Positions 52,901 to 56,650 of a stretch of DNA of 64,000 bases are shown piece by piece. Source of the stretch: Phoronis australis. Taxonomy: Eukaryota > Phoronida > Phoronidae. Position numbers and translations under genes: made by a program. A model generated the notes under the pieces. It worked only from the letters and a program-made list of their open reading frames with translations. It had not been told where the DNA came from and searched no databases. Positions within the stretch are counted from its first letter, which is position 1. Every line of letters starts with the position of its first letter. The DNA lies in assembly GCA_002633005.1 (NCBI GenBank), contig NMRA01000138.1, positions 186,001 to 250,000 of the forward strand, written 5' to 3'.

Positions 52901-53601
52901 TTGGTAAAATTTCAAATATTTGCAACTAAGTAGTAAATATCCGTAACTCCTTCAATGGGAAAGCTCACCAGGTTTTAGCCCACTCAACTACTATATAACA
53001 TGAGAAATAGTACAGTGCAATAAGAGTCTCACCCAGTGGCAATGTAGGTGGCAGTGATTGTAGAAAAGAGTAGGTCTTAGATAGTGGCCCCTTGAGTGTT
53101 TCCACAAACAATCCATAGATCACATGAGATTTGATAGAGCAGATAAGACACATAAATTTAATCACAGAGTGCTGGTTATAAGAAAAAAGACAATTTATAC
53201 ACAGCTGGAAGAAATTAACCACAGGGTAACACAAGTGAATCTTGGATGATCAGTAAAACTGGGGAGGGCACTCTCACATTACTGAACTTTACTGTGTGAC
53301 ACTAAATGAGAAAACTGGTAAACGGAGTTTCTACAAATAGTTGCTGATAACTCAAGGACCATGAGAAATTGACCCCCTGCTAATTTGTTTCAATAGCGGA
53401 GTTGCAACGCCGCCATATTGGAAATGGGTCAGAATGTTGCATTGTGGTTAAGCTGGTAAACAAGTACGTCGGCAAGCGTGGGGGCGAACCGGCCACAGGG
53501 AGGTTATACGTGTTGTGTGCCTGGCATGCTATAATACCAGTTAGCGAAATAAAAAAATAGTTACTACCTGTTTCCCAAGGATCAAGAACTGCGTTAAACA
53601 T
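10890..53601 (-). CDS. SYT14/16: Synaptotagmin-14/16-like gene, 10 coding exons
   Basis: Coding exons in transcript order: 53601-53568, 48858-48685, 25466-25356, 22531-22308, 18665-18510, 17027-16892, 14943-14786, 13587-13395, 12125-11913, 10990-10890. Every junction is GT-AG, phases agree throughout, and the total is 1500 nt (499 residues plus stop). Predicted layout: membrane segment about residues 17-37, Cys-rich juxtamembrane stretch, acidic/polar linker, C2A about 203-325, C2B about 358-495, WHxL motif at 493-496. Family knowledge: SYT14/SYT16 are membrane-anchored, calcium-independent synaptotagmins linked to vesicle trafficking. Human SYT14 is, from memory, about 555 residues, so this linker is shorter. 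Words shared with the vertebrate proteins include [24 protein letters not shown] and LNSSGEEE. Exon 1 and the absence of extra linker exons are inference; exons 2 to 10 are well supported. Confidence 0.93.
10991..11912. other. SYT14/16-like intron 9
   Basis: Non-coding, AT-rich, no repeat structure recognised. Confidence 0.7.
11913..12125 (-). CDS. SYT14/16: SYT14/16-like exon 9: core of C2B
   Basis: The acceptor attattttcag|ATACC and donor TCACTAG|gtagcc bound 213 nt (phase 1 to 1). This is the most conserved exon: [53 protein letters not shown]. The loop-3 calcium Asp pair is replaced (VYNKR instead of LDYDK). The KTSIRRG strand is the polybasic face used for membrane or partner binding in C2B domains. 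Confidence 0.97.
12438..13020 (+). repeat. CCACTAG monomer array 1 (intron 8)
   Basis: Begins with the family left end (GACAAGAGCAACACAGAGCATTGAAATG, here cut into words: AAGAGCAAC, GCATTGAAATG), then monomers anchored on CCACTAG-like words at 12531, 12661, about 12800 and 12961. The monomers are distinguishable types in order A-B-C-A by the words that follow the anchor (A: CGTCAAATCCATCC; B: GCACAGCA; C: GCGCCACAGTAGTTGAA). Spacing is 130-161 bp. Confidence 0.85.
13395..13587 (-). CDS. SYT14/16: SYT14/16-like exon 8: C2A-C2B linker and C2B start
   Basis: The acceptor gcttcctttcag|CGTGCT and donor TCACCTG|gtgagt bound 193 nt (phase 0 to 1). A Ser-rich linker ends in [17 protein letters not shown], followed by [12 protein letters not shown], the first strands of C2B. 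SLxHG and the PE-LLLGL block match vertebrate SYT14/16. Confidence 0.95.
13588..14785. other. SYT14/16-like intron 7
   Basis: Non-coding apart from a 39-bp tandem duplication at 14649-14724. Nothing else recognised. Confidence 0.7.
14649..14724. repeat. 39-bp tandem duplication
   Basis: Two essentially identical copies of a unit starting ACGTTAGGATATTGGCATG, offset by 39 bp. This indicates a recent duplication within the intron. Confidence 0.9.
14786..14943 (-). CDS. SYT14/16: SYT14/16-like exon 7: end of C2A
   Basis: The acceptor ctgttatgcag|GTGATT and donor GTGGCA|gtaagt bound 158 nt (phase 1 to 0). The product contains [19 protein letters not shown] and IGETVMPL. The place of the two loop-3 calcium Asp residues (YDFD in SYT1) is taken by RLVG, so C2A is predicted not to bind calcium. 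The 14649-14724 intronic duplication lies 61 bp beyond the donor. Confidence 0.94.
15246..15329. repeat. 84-bp near-perfect palindrome
   Basis: Arms of 41 bp, perfectly complementary, with a 2-nt centre (AA) at 15287-15288. The left arm starts GTACAGTTCTGTATCATG and the right arm ends CATGATACAGAACTGTAC. It lies in intron 6, and the next bases begin a left end of the CCACTAG monomer family (AAAGCATTGAAATGC). Confidence 0.95.
15330..16250 (+). repeat. CCACTAG monomer array 2 (intron 6)
   Basis: Left-end words (AAAGCATTGAAATGC) at 15332, a perfect CCACTAGGTGGC at 15406-15417, decayed B and C monomers, another A monomer at about 16010 (CAACTAGGTGACGTACAATG), then a second left end at 16146 (AAGAGCAACGTGGAG). 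This suggests two elements head to tail, both decayed. Confidence 0.8.
16892..17027 (-). CDS. SYT14/16: SYT14/16-like exon 6: central C2A
   Basis: The acceptor tatcaatttcag|GAGAGG and donor AAAAA|gtaaga bound 136 nt (phase 0 to 1). The product contains [19 protein letters not shown] and [12 protein letters not shown], the classic C2 pattern of strand 3, polybasic strand 4 and the NPxxxExFxF strand. The polybasic run is the usual acidic-lipid contact of C2 domains. Only one of the two loop-1 Asp positions appears to be kept. Confidence 0.94.
17028..18509. other. SYT14/16-like intron 5
   Basis: Non-coding except for the hairpin at 17330-17371. Nothing else recognised. Confidence 0.6.
17330..17371. 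repeat. GC-rich perfect hairpin in intron 5
   Basis: AGACCGTCCCGAGTTG at 17330-17345 pairs perfectly with CAACTCGGGACGGTCT at 17356-17371 across a 10-nt loop. It is notably GC-rich for this intron. It may be a MITE remnant or a structured RNA; no family recognised. Confidence 0.9.
18510..18665 (-). CDS. SYT14/16: SYT14/16-like exon 5: start of C2A
   Basis: The acceptor cttttgttccag|GAAC and donor TCAAAA|gtaagc bound 52 full codons, phase 0 at both ends. It contains [19 protein letters not shown], the first two beta strands of a synaptotagmin C2A domain, then AREIPSK leading to the first calcium loop. An Asp that normally binds calcium in that loop is replaced at the junction with exon 6. Confidence 0.93.
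19545..21105 (+). repeat. CCACTAG monomer array 3 (intron 4), near complete
   Basis: Left end at about 19548 (AAGTGCAACGCAAAGCATTG). Monomers: A about 19642, B about 19785, C about 19925, insertion of a foldback element, then A 20334, B about 20486, C about 20622, A about 20779, B 20922, and a right end with hairpin CCACACATAAATATGTGG at 21079-21096. Perfect CTCF-core-like words occur at 20334-20345 (CCACTAGGTGGC) and 20922-20933 (CCACTAGAGGGC). Unit spacing is 136-157 bp with a three-unit higher-order order A-B-C. Confidence 0.85.
20040..20180. repeat. Palindromic foldback element, copy 2
   Basis: Starts near ATGGACGGCGCACCATTGG and ends CAGTGCTGCGCCGCCCATG. It has G-rich and C-rich inner arms and is longer than the other copies. 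It interrupts monomer array 3 between a C and an A unit. Confidence 0.75.
22308..22531 (-). CDS. SYT14/16: SYT14/16-like exon 4: variable linker
   Basis: The acceptor gttttcattgcag|AAAAG and donor GGTGAT|gtaagt bound 224 nt that enter in phase 1 and leave in phase 0, matching both neighbours. The product is Ser/Pro/Gln/Glu-rich without a recognisable domain (for example [13 protein letters not shown]), as expected for the disordered linker between anchor and C2A. Sequence similarity is weak here; the exon is accepted for its strong splice sites and exact phase fit. Confidence 0.8.
23400..24440 (+). repeat. CCACTAG monomer array 4, strongly decayed (intron 3)
   Basis: Repeated words typical of the family (GCCAAATTTCATCAAGA, GCCACTAGGGGAAACCAC, TTGACACTAAGGAGTGC) recur at roughly 130-150 bp steps. 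The rest of intron 3 (22532-23399, 24441-25009) shows nothing recognised. Confidence 0.7.
25010..25195 (+). repeat. CCACTAG monomer fragment 5
   Basis: One monomer end plus GCCACTAGGAGCTTGGG at about 25079 and a right-end-like ACAGACATGACAGCAATA. Lies 160 bp from exon 3. Confidence 0.65.
25356..25466 (-). CDS. SYT14/16: SYT14/16-like exon 3: acidic linker
   Basis: The acceptor ttctatttacag|GAAATG and donor CAAAAA|gtaagc bound 111 nt, phase 1 to phase 1. The product contains [19 protein letters not shown] and then a basic stretch. It lines up with the vertebrate SYT14 linker segment carrying a Ser/Glu/Asp cluster followed by a KYHEAL-like helix. The Ser-Asp cluster looks like a casein kinase 2 substrate (inference). 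Confidence 0.88.
26352..26630 (+). repeat. 46-bp tandem repeat, six copies
   Basis: The unit starts ATCATTTGATATATATAGGC and ends GAATACAGTAAA. Copies start at 26352, 26398, 26444, 26490, 26536 and 26582 and look identical, so expansion is recent or the array is homogenised. Confidence 0.97.
26623..26781. mobile_element. Small TIR element (MITE-like) abutting the tandem array
   Basis: GTAAAATCTCACCATTTT at 26623-26640 is returned inverted as AAATTGGTGAGATTTTAC at 26764-26781, enclosing about 123 bp. A similar word (CAAATTGGTGATATTTTAC) recurs at about 27615. The left TIR coincides with the last bases of the 46-bp tandem unit. Confidence 0.6.
28700..28755. repeat. Palindromic foldback element, copy 3 (truncated)
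   Basis: ATGGGCGGCGCAGCACTG then G-run and C-run arms ending CCCCCTATGGTGCATGTG. The closing GCCGCC end is missing. Confidence 0.7.
29165..29691 (+). repeat. CCACTAG monomer array 6, left part
   Basis: Monomer words ACCACTAAGGGGCACTGC (about 29186) and CTAAAGGGACACAGCC (about 29308), decayed. The array is cut at 29691 by a TIR element and resumes at about 31033. Confidence 0.7.
29692..31026. mobile_element. Nested hAT-like DNA element inside a monomer array
   Basis: Starts CAGGGCTTGGAAT and ends ATTCCAAGCCTTG (inverted, one mismatch). AGTTTT occurs directly outside both ends (29686-29691 and 31027-31032), consistent with a target duplication of at least 6 bp; the outer two bases of an expected 8-bp hAT duplication do not match. 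CAGGG-type ends are typical of hAT elements. No transposase domain was recognised, so it is probably non-autonomous. Confidence 0.7.
31033..31855 (+). repeat. CCACTAG monomer array 6, right part
   Basis: Continues the array with A-type (GAATTGTCAAAGCCATGCGGAC), B-type and C-type monomers and a right end with ACACATGTAAATTTGTGGTCGC near 31829. Many monomers have lost the anchor word. Confidence 0.7.
32121..32277 (-). CDS. SYT14/16: Candidate alternative first exon of the SYT14/16-like gene
   Basis: On the minus strand an ATG opens 52 codons plus one base, ending at a donor AATG|gtaata. The leftover phase-1 base G joins in frame to exon 3 (|GA AAT GCA). The product begins [18 protein letters not shown] and becomes rich in Lys, Asn and Gly. 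It has no full membrane helix but has a hydrophobic patch and a Cys pair followed by basic residues, which could be lipid-modified (inference). Use of this exon would give a form without the normal membrane anchor. As an internal cassette it would need a weak acceptor (caag|GTGAC). A chance ORF remains possible; the evidence is phase, donor and composition. Confidence 0.35.
33603..33620. other. Assembly gap (18 N)
   Basis: A run of 18 N inside the hAT-like element. True size unknown. Confidence 1.
34200..34460 (+). repeat. Degenerate 60-75 bp repeat (about five units)
   Basis: The pattern CTGGTCCGTCGCGAGACC-(N)-AGTACAC recurs at about 34200, 34243, 34300, 34378 and 34438 with substitutions and uneven spacing. 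It gives a long plus-strand ORF (34108-34458) that is probably not a gene. Lies within the hAT-like element. Confidence 0.55.
35887..36100 (+). repeat. About 81-92 bp tandem repeat, 2.5 copies
   Basis: Units start CATGCTTTCA at 35887, 35968 and 36060 and share GAATAGAAAGTAAA and AACATGATCAGGC. Directly follows the hAT-like element. Confidence 0.85.
36305..36665 (+). repeat. CCACTAG monomer fragment 7
   Basis: Left end AAGAGCAACCCAAAGCATTG then decayed A- and B-type monomers (GCACTAGGTCGCACAG; AACGAGGCACAGCC). Ends about 250 bp before the Ty3/Gypsy remnant. Confidence 0.75.
36918..37540 (+). pseudogene. Gag end, zinc knuckles and protease remnant
   Basis: A capsid-end segment with [11 protein letters not shown] and LTLEQAI is read in one frame. 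After a frame change, two CCHC-type knuckles ([15 protein letters not shown], which is spaced atypically, and [14 protein letters not shown]) and the aspartic protease motif [10 protein letters not shown] follow in another frame. A stop at 37538-37540 and further stops downstream break it from the RT. Confidence 0.88.
37868..38434 (+). pseudogene. Reverse transcriptase remnant with mutated active site
   Basis: Contains [27 protein letters not shown] and the first catalytic motif [10 protein letters not shown]. The second motif, normally YxDD, reads WQDA (about 38251-38262), losing both the Tyr and the second catalytic Asp. An in-frame stop lies just before 37868 and a frame change occurs near 38400. 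Confidence 0.92.
38391..39866 (+). pseudogene. RNase H and integrase remnant
   Basis: RNase H motifs [17 protein letters not shown] and [10 protein letters not shown] are present. The integrase zinc-binding residues (HDGHMGI, then CEFCQVH) and the first two catalytic Asp regions (KLDL before DYYSKW; VSDNG) follow. The frame is lost near 39750-39790, before the catalytic Glu. Confidence 0.92.
39800..40438 (+). pseudogene. Integrase C-terminal remnant
   Basis: Resumes in another frame with the catalytic-Glu helix ([12 protein letters not shown]), then [15 protein letters not shown], typical of Gypsy integrases, and a GPY/F-like module ([11 protein letters not shown]). Ends in a Ser/Thr-rich tail. 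The last residues are SKDYV before a stop. Confidence 0.9.
40439..40771 (+). other. 3' non-coding part and polypurine tract of the Gypsy element
   Basis: About 330 nt without coding ends in CGGAGGGGAGA (40761-40771), a polypurine tract directly before TGTTCCG. Confidence 0.7.
40772..40854 (+). repeat. Putative 3' LTR (short or truncated)
   Basis: Begins TGTTCCGTAG right after the polypurine tract, contains an AATAAA (40818-40823), and a CA end is possible at about 40854. At 83 bp it is shorter than usual, so the end is uncertain. It contains CCACCAGACGGC (40828-40839), one mismatch from the CTCF core consensus. No matching 5' LTR was found. Confidence 0.5.
41385..41600 (+). repeat. Dispersed repeat pair, copy 1
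   Basis: Matches 61692-61930 in the same orientation (TTTTTGAGACTGATGAATAAATATT, here as words TTTTTGAGA and TGATGAATAAATATT; AATTATTC; GAAAACTTGTTTT; AACCTATACATG). Family unknown. Confidence 0.75.
42566..44085 (+). mobile_element. 1.5 kb TIR DNA element, copy 1
   Basis: Left end TACCGTATTCACCATAATAA and right end TTATTATGGCGAATACGGTA are inverted over about 20 bp with one mismatch. Both ends are bordered by TA, as in Tc1/mariner-type insertion. Inner flanks carry AAGCGCCCC words. No transposase recognised. A second copy lies inverted at 53925-55202. Confidence 0.82.
44970..45985 (+). repeat. 1 kb dispersed repeat, copy 2
   Basis: Second copy of the element at 9010-10000, with the longer (ATC)n tract near 45888-45930. 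Lies in the large second intron of the synaptotagmin gene. Confidence 0.85.
46945..47020 (+). repeat. Short dispersed repeat, copy 1
   Basis: GTGGCCTCCATTCTAACTCG and CTTTGTCAACTAGTAAAAGT recur at 61285-61345. Unknown family. Confidence 0.75.
47207..47278. repeat. 36-bp tandem duplication
   Basis: ATCTAACCAAATCATATTCA begins at 47207 and again at 47243; the two copies are almost identical. Confidence 0.9.
48685..48858 (-). CDS. SYT14/16: SYT14/16-like exon 2: membrane segment
   Basis: The acceptor tatttcag|TACC and donor TTTAG|gtgagt bound 174 nt, phase 1 at both ends. The product starts WGFLGAVVG, continues as a Leu/Val/Phe-rich membrane helix of about 21 residues, then [13 protein letters not shown] and a Lys-rich stretch. 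The NK-x-x-CF-x-N-x-GGFP block after the helix is characteristic of SYT14/16. Cysteines at the membrane-cytosol border are plausible palmitoylation sites (inference). The basic run after them fits positive-inside topology, with the C2 domains in the cytosol. Confidence 0.92.
49025..49110 (+). repeat. CCACTAG family left-end fragment
   Basis: GACAAGAGAGCAATGCGGAG and ATCACAAATAGAATGCTTACAA match the family left end without monomers. Confidence 0.55.
49923..50436. mobile_element. TIR element of PIF/Harbinger-like form
   Basis: Left AAAGGCCTTTTCAAACTGAC and right GTATGAAAGGCCCCTA are inverted versions of GGCCTTTYANAC. The interior holds paired GTTAAC-rich segments in both orientations (AGTTAACGGC, AGTTAACTGGC, GGTTAACCG). 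CTA borders both sides, a possible 3-bp target duplication. No transposase; class assignment is inference. Confidence 0.55.
52737..52837 (+). repeat. tRNA-derived SINE fragment
   Basis: Contains a pol III A-box-like TGGTGTAGTGGTAAAG and a perfect B-box GGTTCGAAACC with correct spacing for a tRNA head. The anticodon arm and acceptor stem do not pair well, so it is not a functional tRNA. It is followed by a perfect 22-bp palindrome centred on ACTAGT at 52816-52837. Confidence 0.7.
53568..53601 (-). CDS. SYT14/16: SYT14/16-like candidate coding exon 1 (start codon)
   Basis: This reads [11 protein letters not shown] and then one base (G) before a good donor, CAG|gtagta. The ATG is preceded directly by an in-frame stop (TGA CCC ATG), so no longer N-terminus is possible in this exon. 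The single leftover base completes a Val codon with the first two bases of the membrane exon, so the phase fits. The short N-terminal stretch would lie outside the cytosol, as in other synaptotagmins. Support is phase, donor and position only, because this end of the protein is poorly conserved. Another upstream exon cannot be excluded. A truncated TIR element begins about 330 bp upstream. Confidence 0.5.
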
Positions 53602-53924
53602 GGGTCAGAGACATCGGTAGAGCTGGTAGCAAAAGGCCGACTTCGTGAATTCTTTCCGACTTCGTAGCATGTGTGCAGCGCTCATTTTGAGGGCGGCAAG
53701 AAAACGTATCTTAGAAACTGCCCAACAATATCTCCCTTCAAAGAAACAGTAACAAATACTCCACGGCGGTTGGTAGTGAAAAAAAAAACTTGTTTTCGCT
53801 TGACCAGAACCAAGCCAACATGAGCAATTTTGAGGATAATGCCTCTGCACAATCACCTGTTCTGGGTCGACTCACTTAACGTATGCTCACTATATGCATT
53901 ACGCGCTAAGATAAAGCGTGCAGA
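53602..53924 (-). promoter_or_regulatory. Putative promoter / 5' UTR region of the SYT14/16-like gene
   Basis: The 320 bp upstream of the candidate start codon, before a transposon remnant begins. No TATA box or other core motif is clear and the transcription start is unknown. The assignment rests only on position. Confidence 0.3.
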
Positions 53925-55202
53925 TTCTTATTATTTACTTTCTACAAAATTGTGGTACATTGCTATCAAAATTCGTTGTTAAATTACGATCATTTTTCAT
54001 AAAATTTTGTTGAAGTTCCAGGGCGAAATCTTGCCGACAAATGCGTAGCTGCTGGTCTCGCAATCGTCGATAGGGCTTGAATTCTTAAATAAGAATACAG
54101 CTTTGACTCAACAAATTACCTGAAATCCTCCTCAAGTTTTCCAAATAGCGTCTCTAAGATTTTTAAGTTCTTGTGAAGTCTGGATTAACTGCAGATTATG
54201 AGTCCAAATCTACGCTAGATTGTAGCACGCAACCCGAGAAAAATCTCTGTGGGAACACATGTTGTTGTCACGTGACGTTTGTTTTGAAGTTTGTATGCGT
54301 GTGTGTGAGAGTAAGCGTGCGTGTGCTTGTCAGAGTTCATTTGCCAGAGTAATGTAATGATCTAGGTGTGCATTGTATCCAAAAAAAAAAAAAATCAAGC
54401 AGTCAAGCAGAGCGTGTTTTAATATTTACGGCTTAGCACTTGCTGGCCTCATCTGCTAAAAACGTTCGAGAATTTTTTCGGTAAGACCGACATGTCACTC
54501 ATTGAGTCGCCGGGTGAGTGGATGCGTGACCGTAGTGTAACAGCTATTTCCCGGAAGATTTGGGGTGTAAGGGTGCGAAGTGGGTCATTTTGACCTTAAA
54601 AACACCAATTATGATTAGTTAAATAATTTCTCTTAAAAATAATGCAGAAGCTTTTTACGGTATTGGAAACTTTCGGAAATTAGTGCCAATATTTATTTGC
54701 CGATGCTATGTTACCCGATTAATCTTCGATGACAGTCGGTACATTATGCAGCGCGCGCTTCTTGGTCGCGTGCTAACACTGGTCGAGTTTTTTTTTTTAG
54801 TCTTCGATTCACGGTTTTCACATGCACAAAGAAGTTTGAGGCCGGAGAAGATCTGTACTGGAAAGAAACAATGCAATCCCGCTCTTTGACAAGTACGCTG
54901 TGTCTGTTTTCAAAGTCCAGACCCGCGTAGTGGGGCACATCCCTCGCAAGAGCAGCAAAACTTCTGCGTTCTTTTTGAATCGCGGCGTAAGTTTGAAGTG
55001 TATACGGACATAACGGTGAGGCTCGTGGTCCGTTACAAATTCAGGCTGTCGGATCTTTCAATTGATAAATTGGAGACGTTAGAACTGTAGGTAAGGGCAT
55101 TTTTCGCATGTAGTTCATGGGCTGGGCGCTTACTTTAGCAAAGTCTGAAAACGCGTTGGGGCACTTGTTGAGCCATGGGCGCTAATTAGGGCGAATAGCG
55201 GC
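53925..55202 (-). mobile_element. TIR DNA element, copy 2 (inverted, one end lost)
   Basis: Reverse-complement relative of 42566-44085. Shared words include TACCTGAAATCCTCCT, CGCAATCGTCGAT and, at the far end, TTTGCTAAAGTAAGCGCCCAG (read inverted). The decayed TIR is GGGCGAATAGCGGCA. The end nearest the synaptotagmin gene is truncated, and the copy is decayed. Confidence 0.75.
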
Positions 55203-55559
55203 AGAATTACAGCAGCGTAGTTTAATGCACACAAATTACACGTCGTGCAAACCAGTCGTCATCCCGTTTACCATCAACAATCCCAGTAGCCTTTGCGCAC
55301 CCTAATTTCCGGACATGCGCAATCGTTAAATCGATTCGGTTGCAACTCCGCTATTCACATGTGTTTATATGTAATCTTATGTCAATATGTAGAGACAATT
55401 GGTTCTTATACTAATATGGGGGTCTGCACACCACTTAAGTCAGATGTGCTCCTCACTGAATATGGTAAAATCCACAGTGACGTAGCAGTGTCTCCATGTC
55501 TATGGTGGAAAGGATACGCAAGTTATAAATGACAAATGGCAGACAAATTACATTTTATA

Positions 55560-56650
55560 GTTTCATTTTTTCGAAAAGTGCACCAAATGCTTTCAGTTCT
55601 AGCCAAGGACAGTTCATACATAGAAACCTACAAATTTCATGAAATTCTGTCAAGGAACTCTGATGACTGAAGATAAAGCGGTAAAGCTAAAAAAATAAAA
55701 AAGCCATTAGGGGGCAGAGTGGTTGTAAGATTTGCCCGTAAGTGTTCATCATCTGTTGTCCCAATCATAGAAAAACATTTGCCAAATTTCACAAAGATGG
55801 TGCACAGGGATAAGGAGATAAGCTGCAGGCACAAAAAAACAAATTGCCACAAGGCGCACACCCTTGTCAAAAATCAACGTCAGCCATGGTCTTCTCAACA
55901 TGAACAAATTTCATAATGATCCTTGGAACGGTTTGGCAGAAAGAGAGGTGGACGCCAAAAATAGACTCTTAAACAACAAAAATGTCTACTACCTGGTGGC
56001 TCAGAATACATTGAAATAAATATAAATGAAAAGGAGAATATGACGCTGACTCCATAACAGAAATTTATTTGTCAAATTTCATGAAAATGTGTCAAGAACT
56101 CTGAAGATACAGAAGTAAACATAAAAAATAATAAAACTGCTGTTAGGGGTCATATCCGTCAGAAAGTTGTCATTGACCTACAAGGGCGGCAAAAAATGAA
56201 AATGCTAGTAAAAGATGCCACAGTAGAAGGGCTTCTGCGAAAATTGACGTCAGCCATAGTCTTCTCCACAAAAATACACCTCCCAATTTTCATAAAGATC
56301 CTTTTAACAGTTTGGCTGGTGCAGAGGTGGACACCAAAAAAAAGTACTTGAAAATAATAAAAATGGCCACTAGGTAGCACAAGATAAGCCAAATCTATTA
56401 AAAAATGGGAGGGCATTGTTGTACTTTAATTAAGACATCTGTTTACCACATTTTACCTGAATCCATGAATGTCCTCCAAGATTATCAGAGGTACATAAAT
56501 GTAAGAAAATAAAAATTGCGACTAGGGGCTAAAATAGTCGGACTGATCTGAAACTCTTCACCTTTTGTCTTCAGCTACATGGCAATACATCTGCCAAATC
56601 TTACTAAAATCCTGCAAGGGATTTAGCTGATACAGCAGAGGACGCGATCA
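55560..56650 (+). repeat. CCACTAG monomer array 8
   Basis: Monomers in the order B (about 55703), C (55846), A (55990), B (56140), C (56215), A (56365), B (56518), with spacing of about 145 bp where clear. It contains GGCCACTAGGTAGCAC at 56364. No clear left end; the right end stops near GATACAGCAGAGGACGCG. Confidence 0.75.

Larger units (their letters stand above)
48859..53567. other. SYT14/16-like intron 1 (if exon 1 is correct)
   Basis: Holds a monomer-family left-end fragment (49025-49110), a PIF-like TIR element (49923-50436) and a SINE (52737-52837). Just upstream of exon 2, a short segment with CCCACATA and TGAAATAGACATA is repeated about three times at 48858-48980. Remaining stretches 50440-52730 and 52840-53560 show nothing recognised. 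Confidence 0.55.

Noticed and set aside
53395-53520. Second tRNA-like head near GGGGGCGAACCGG
   Set aside because: The B-box is too degenerate and no cloverleaf is possible by eye.
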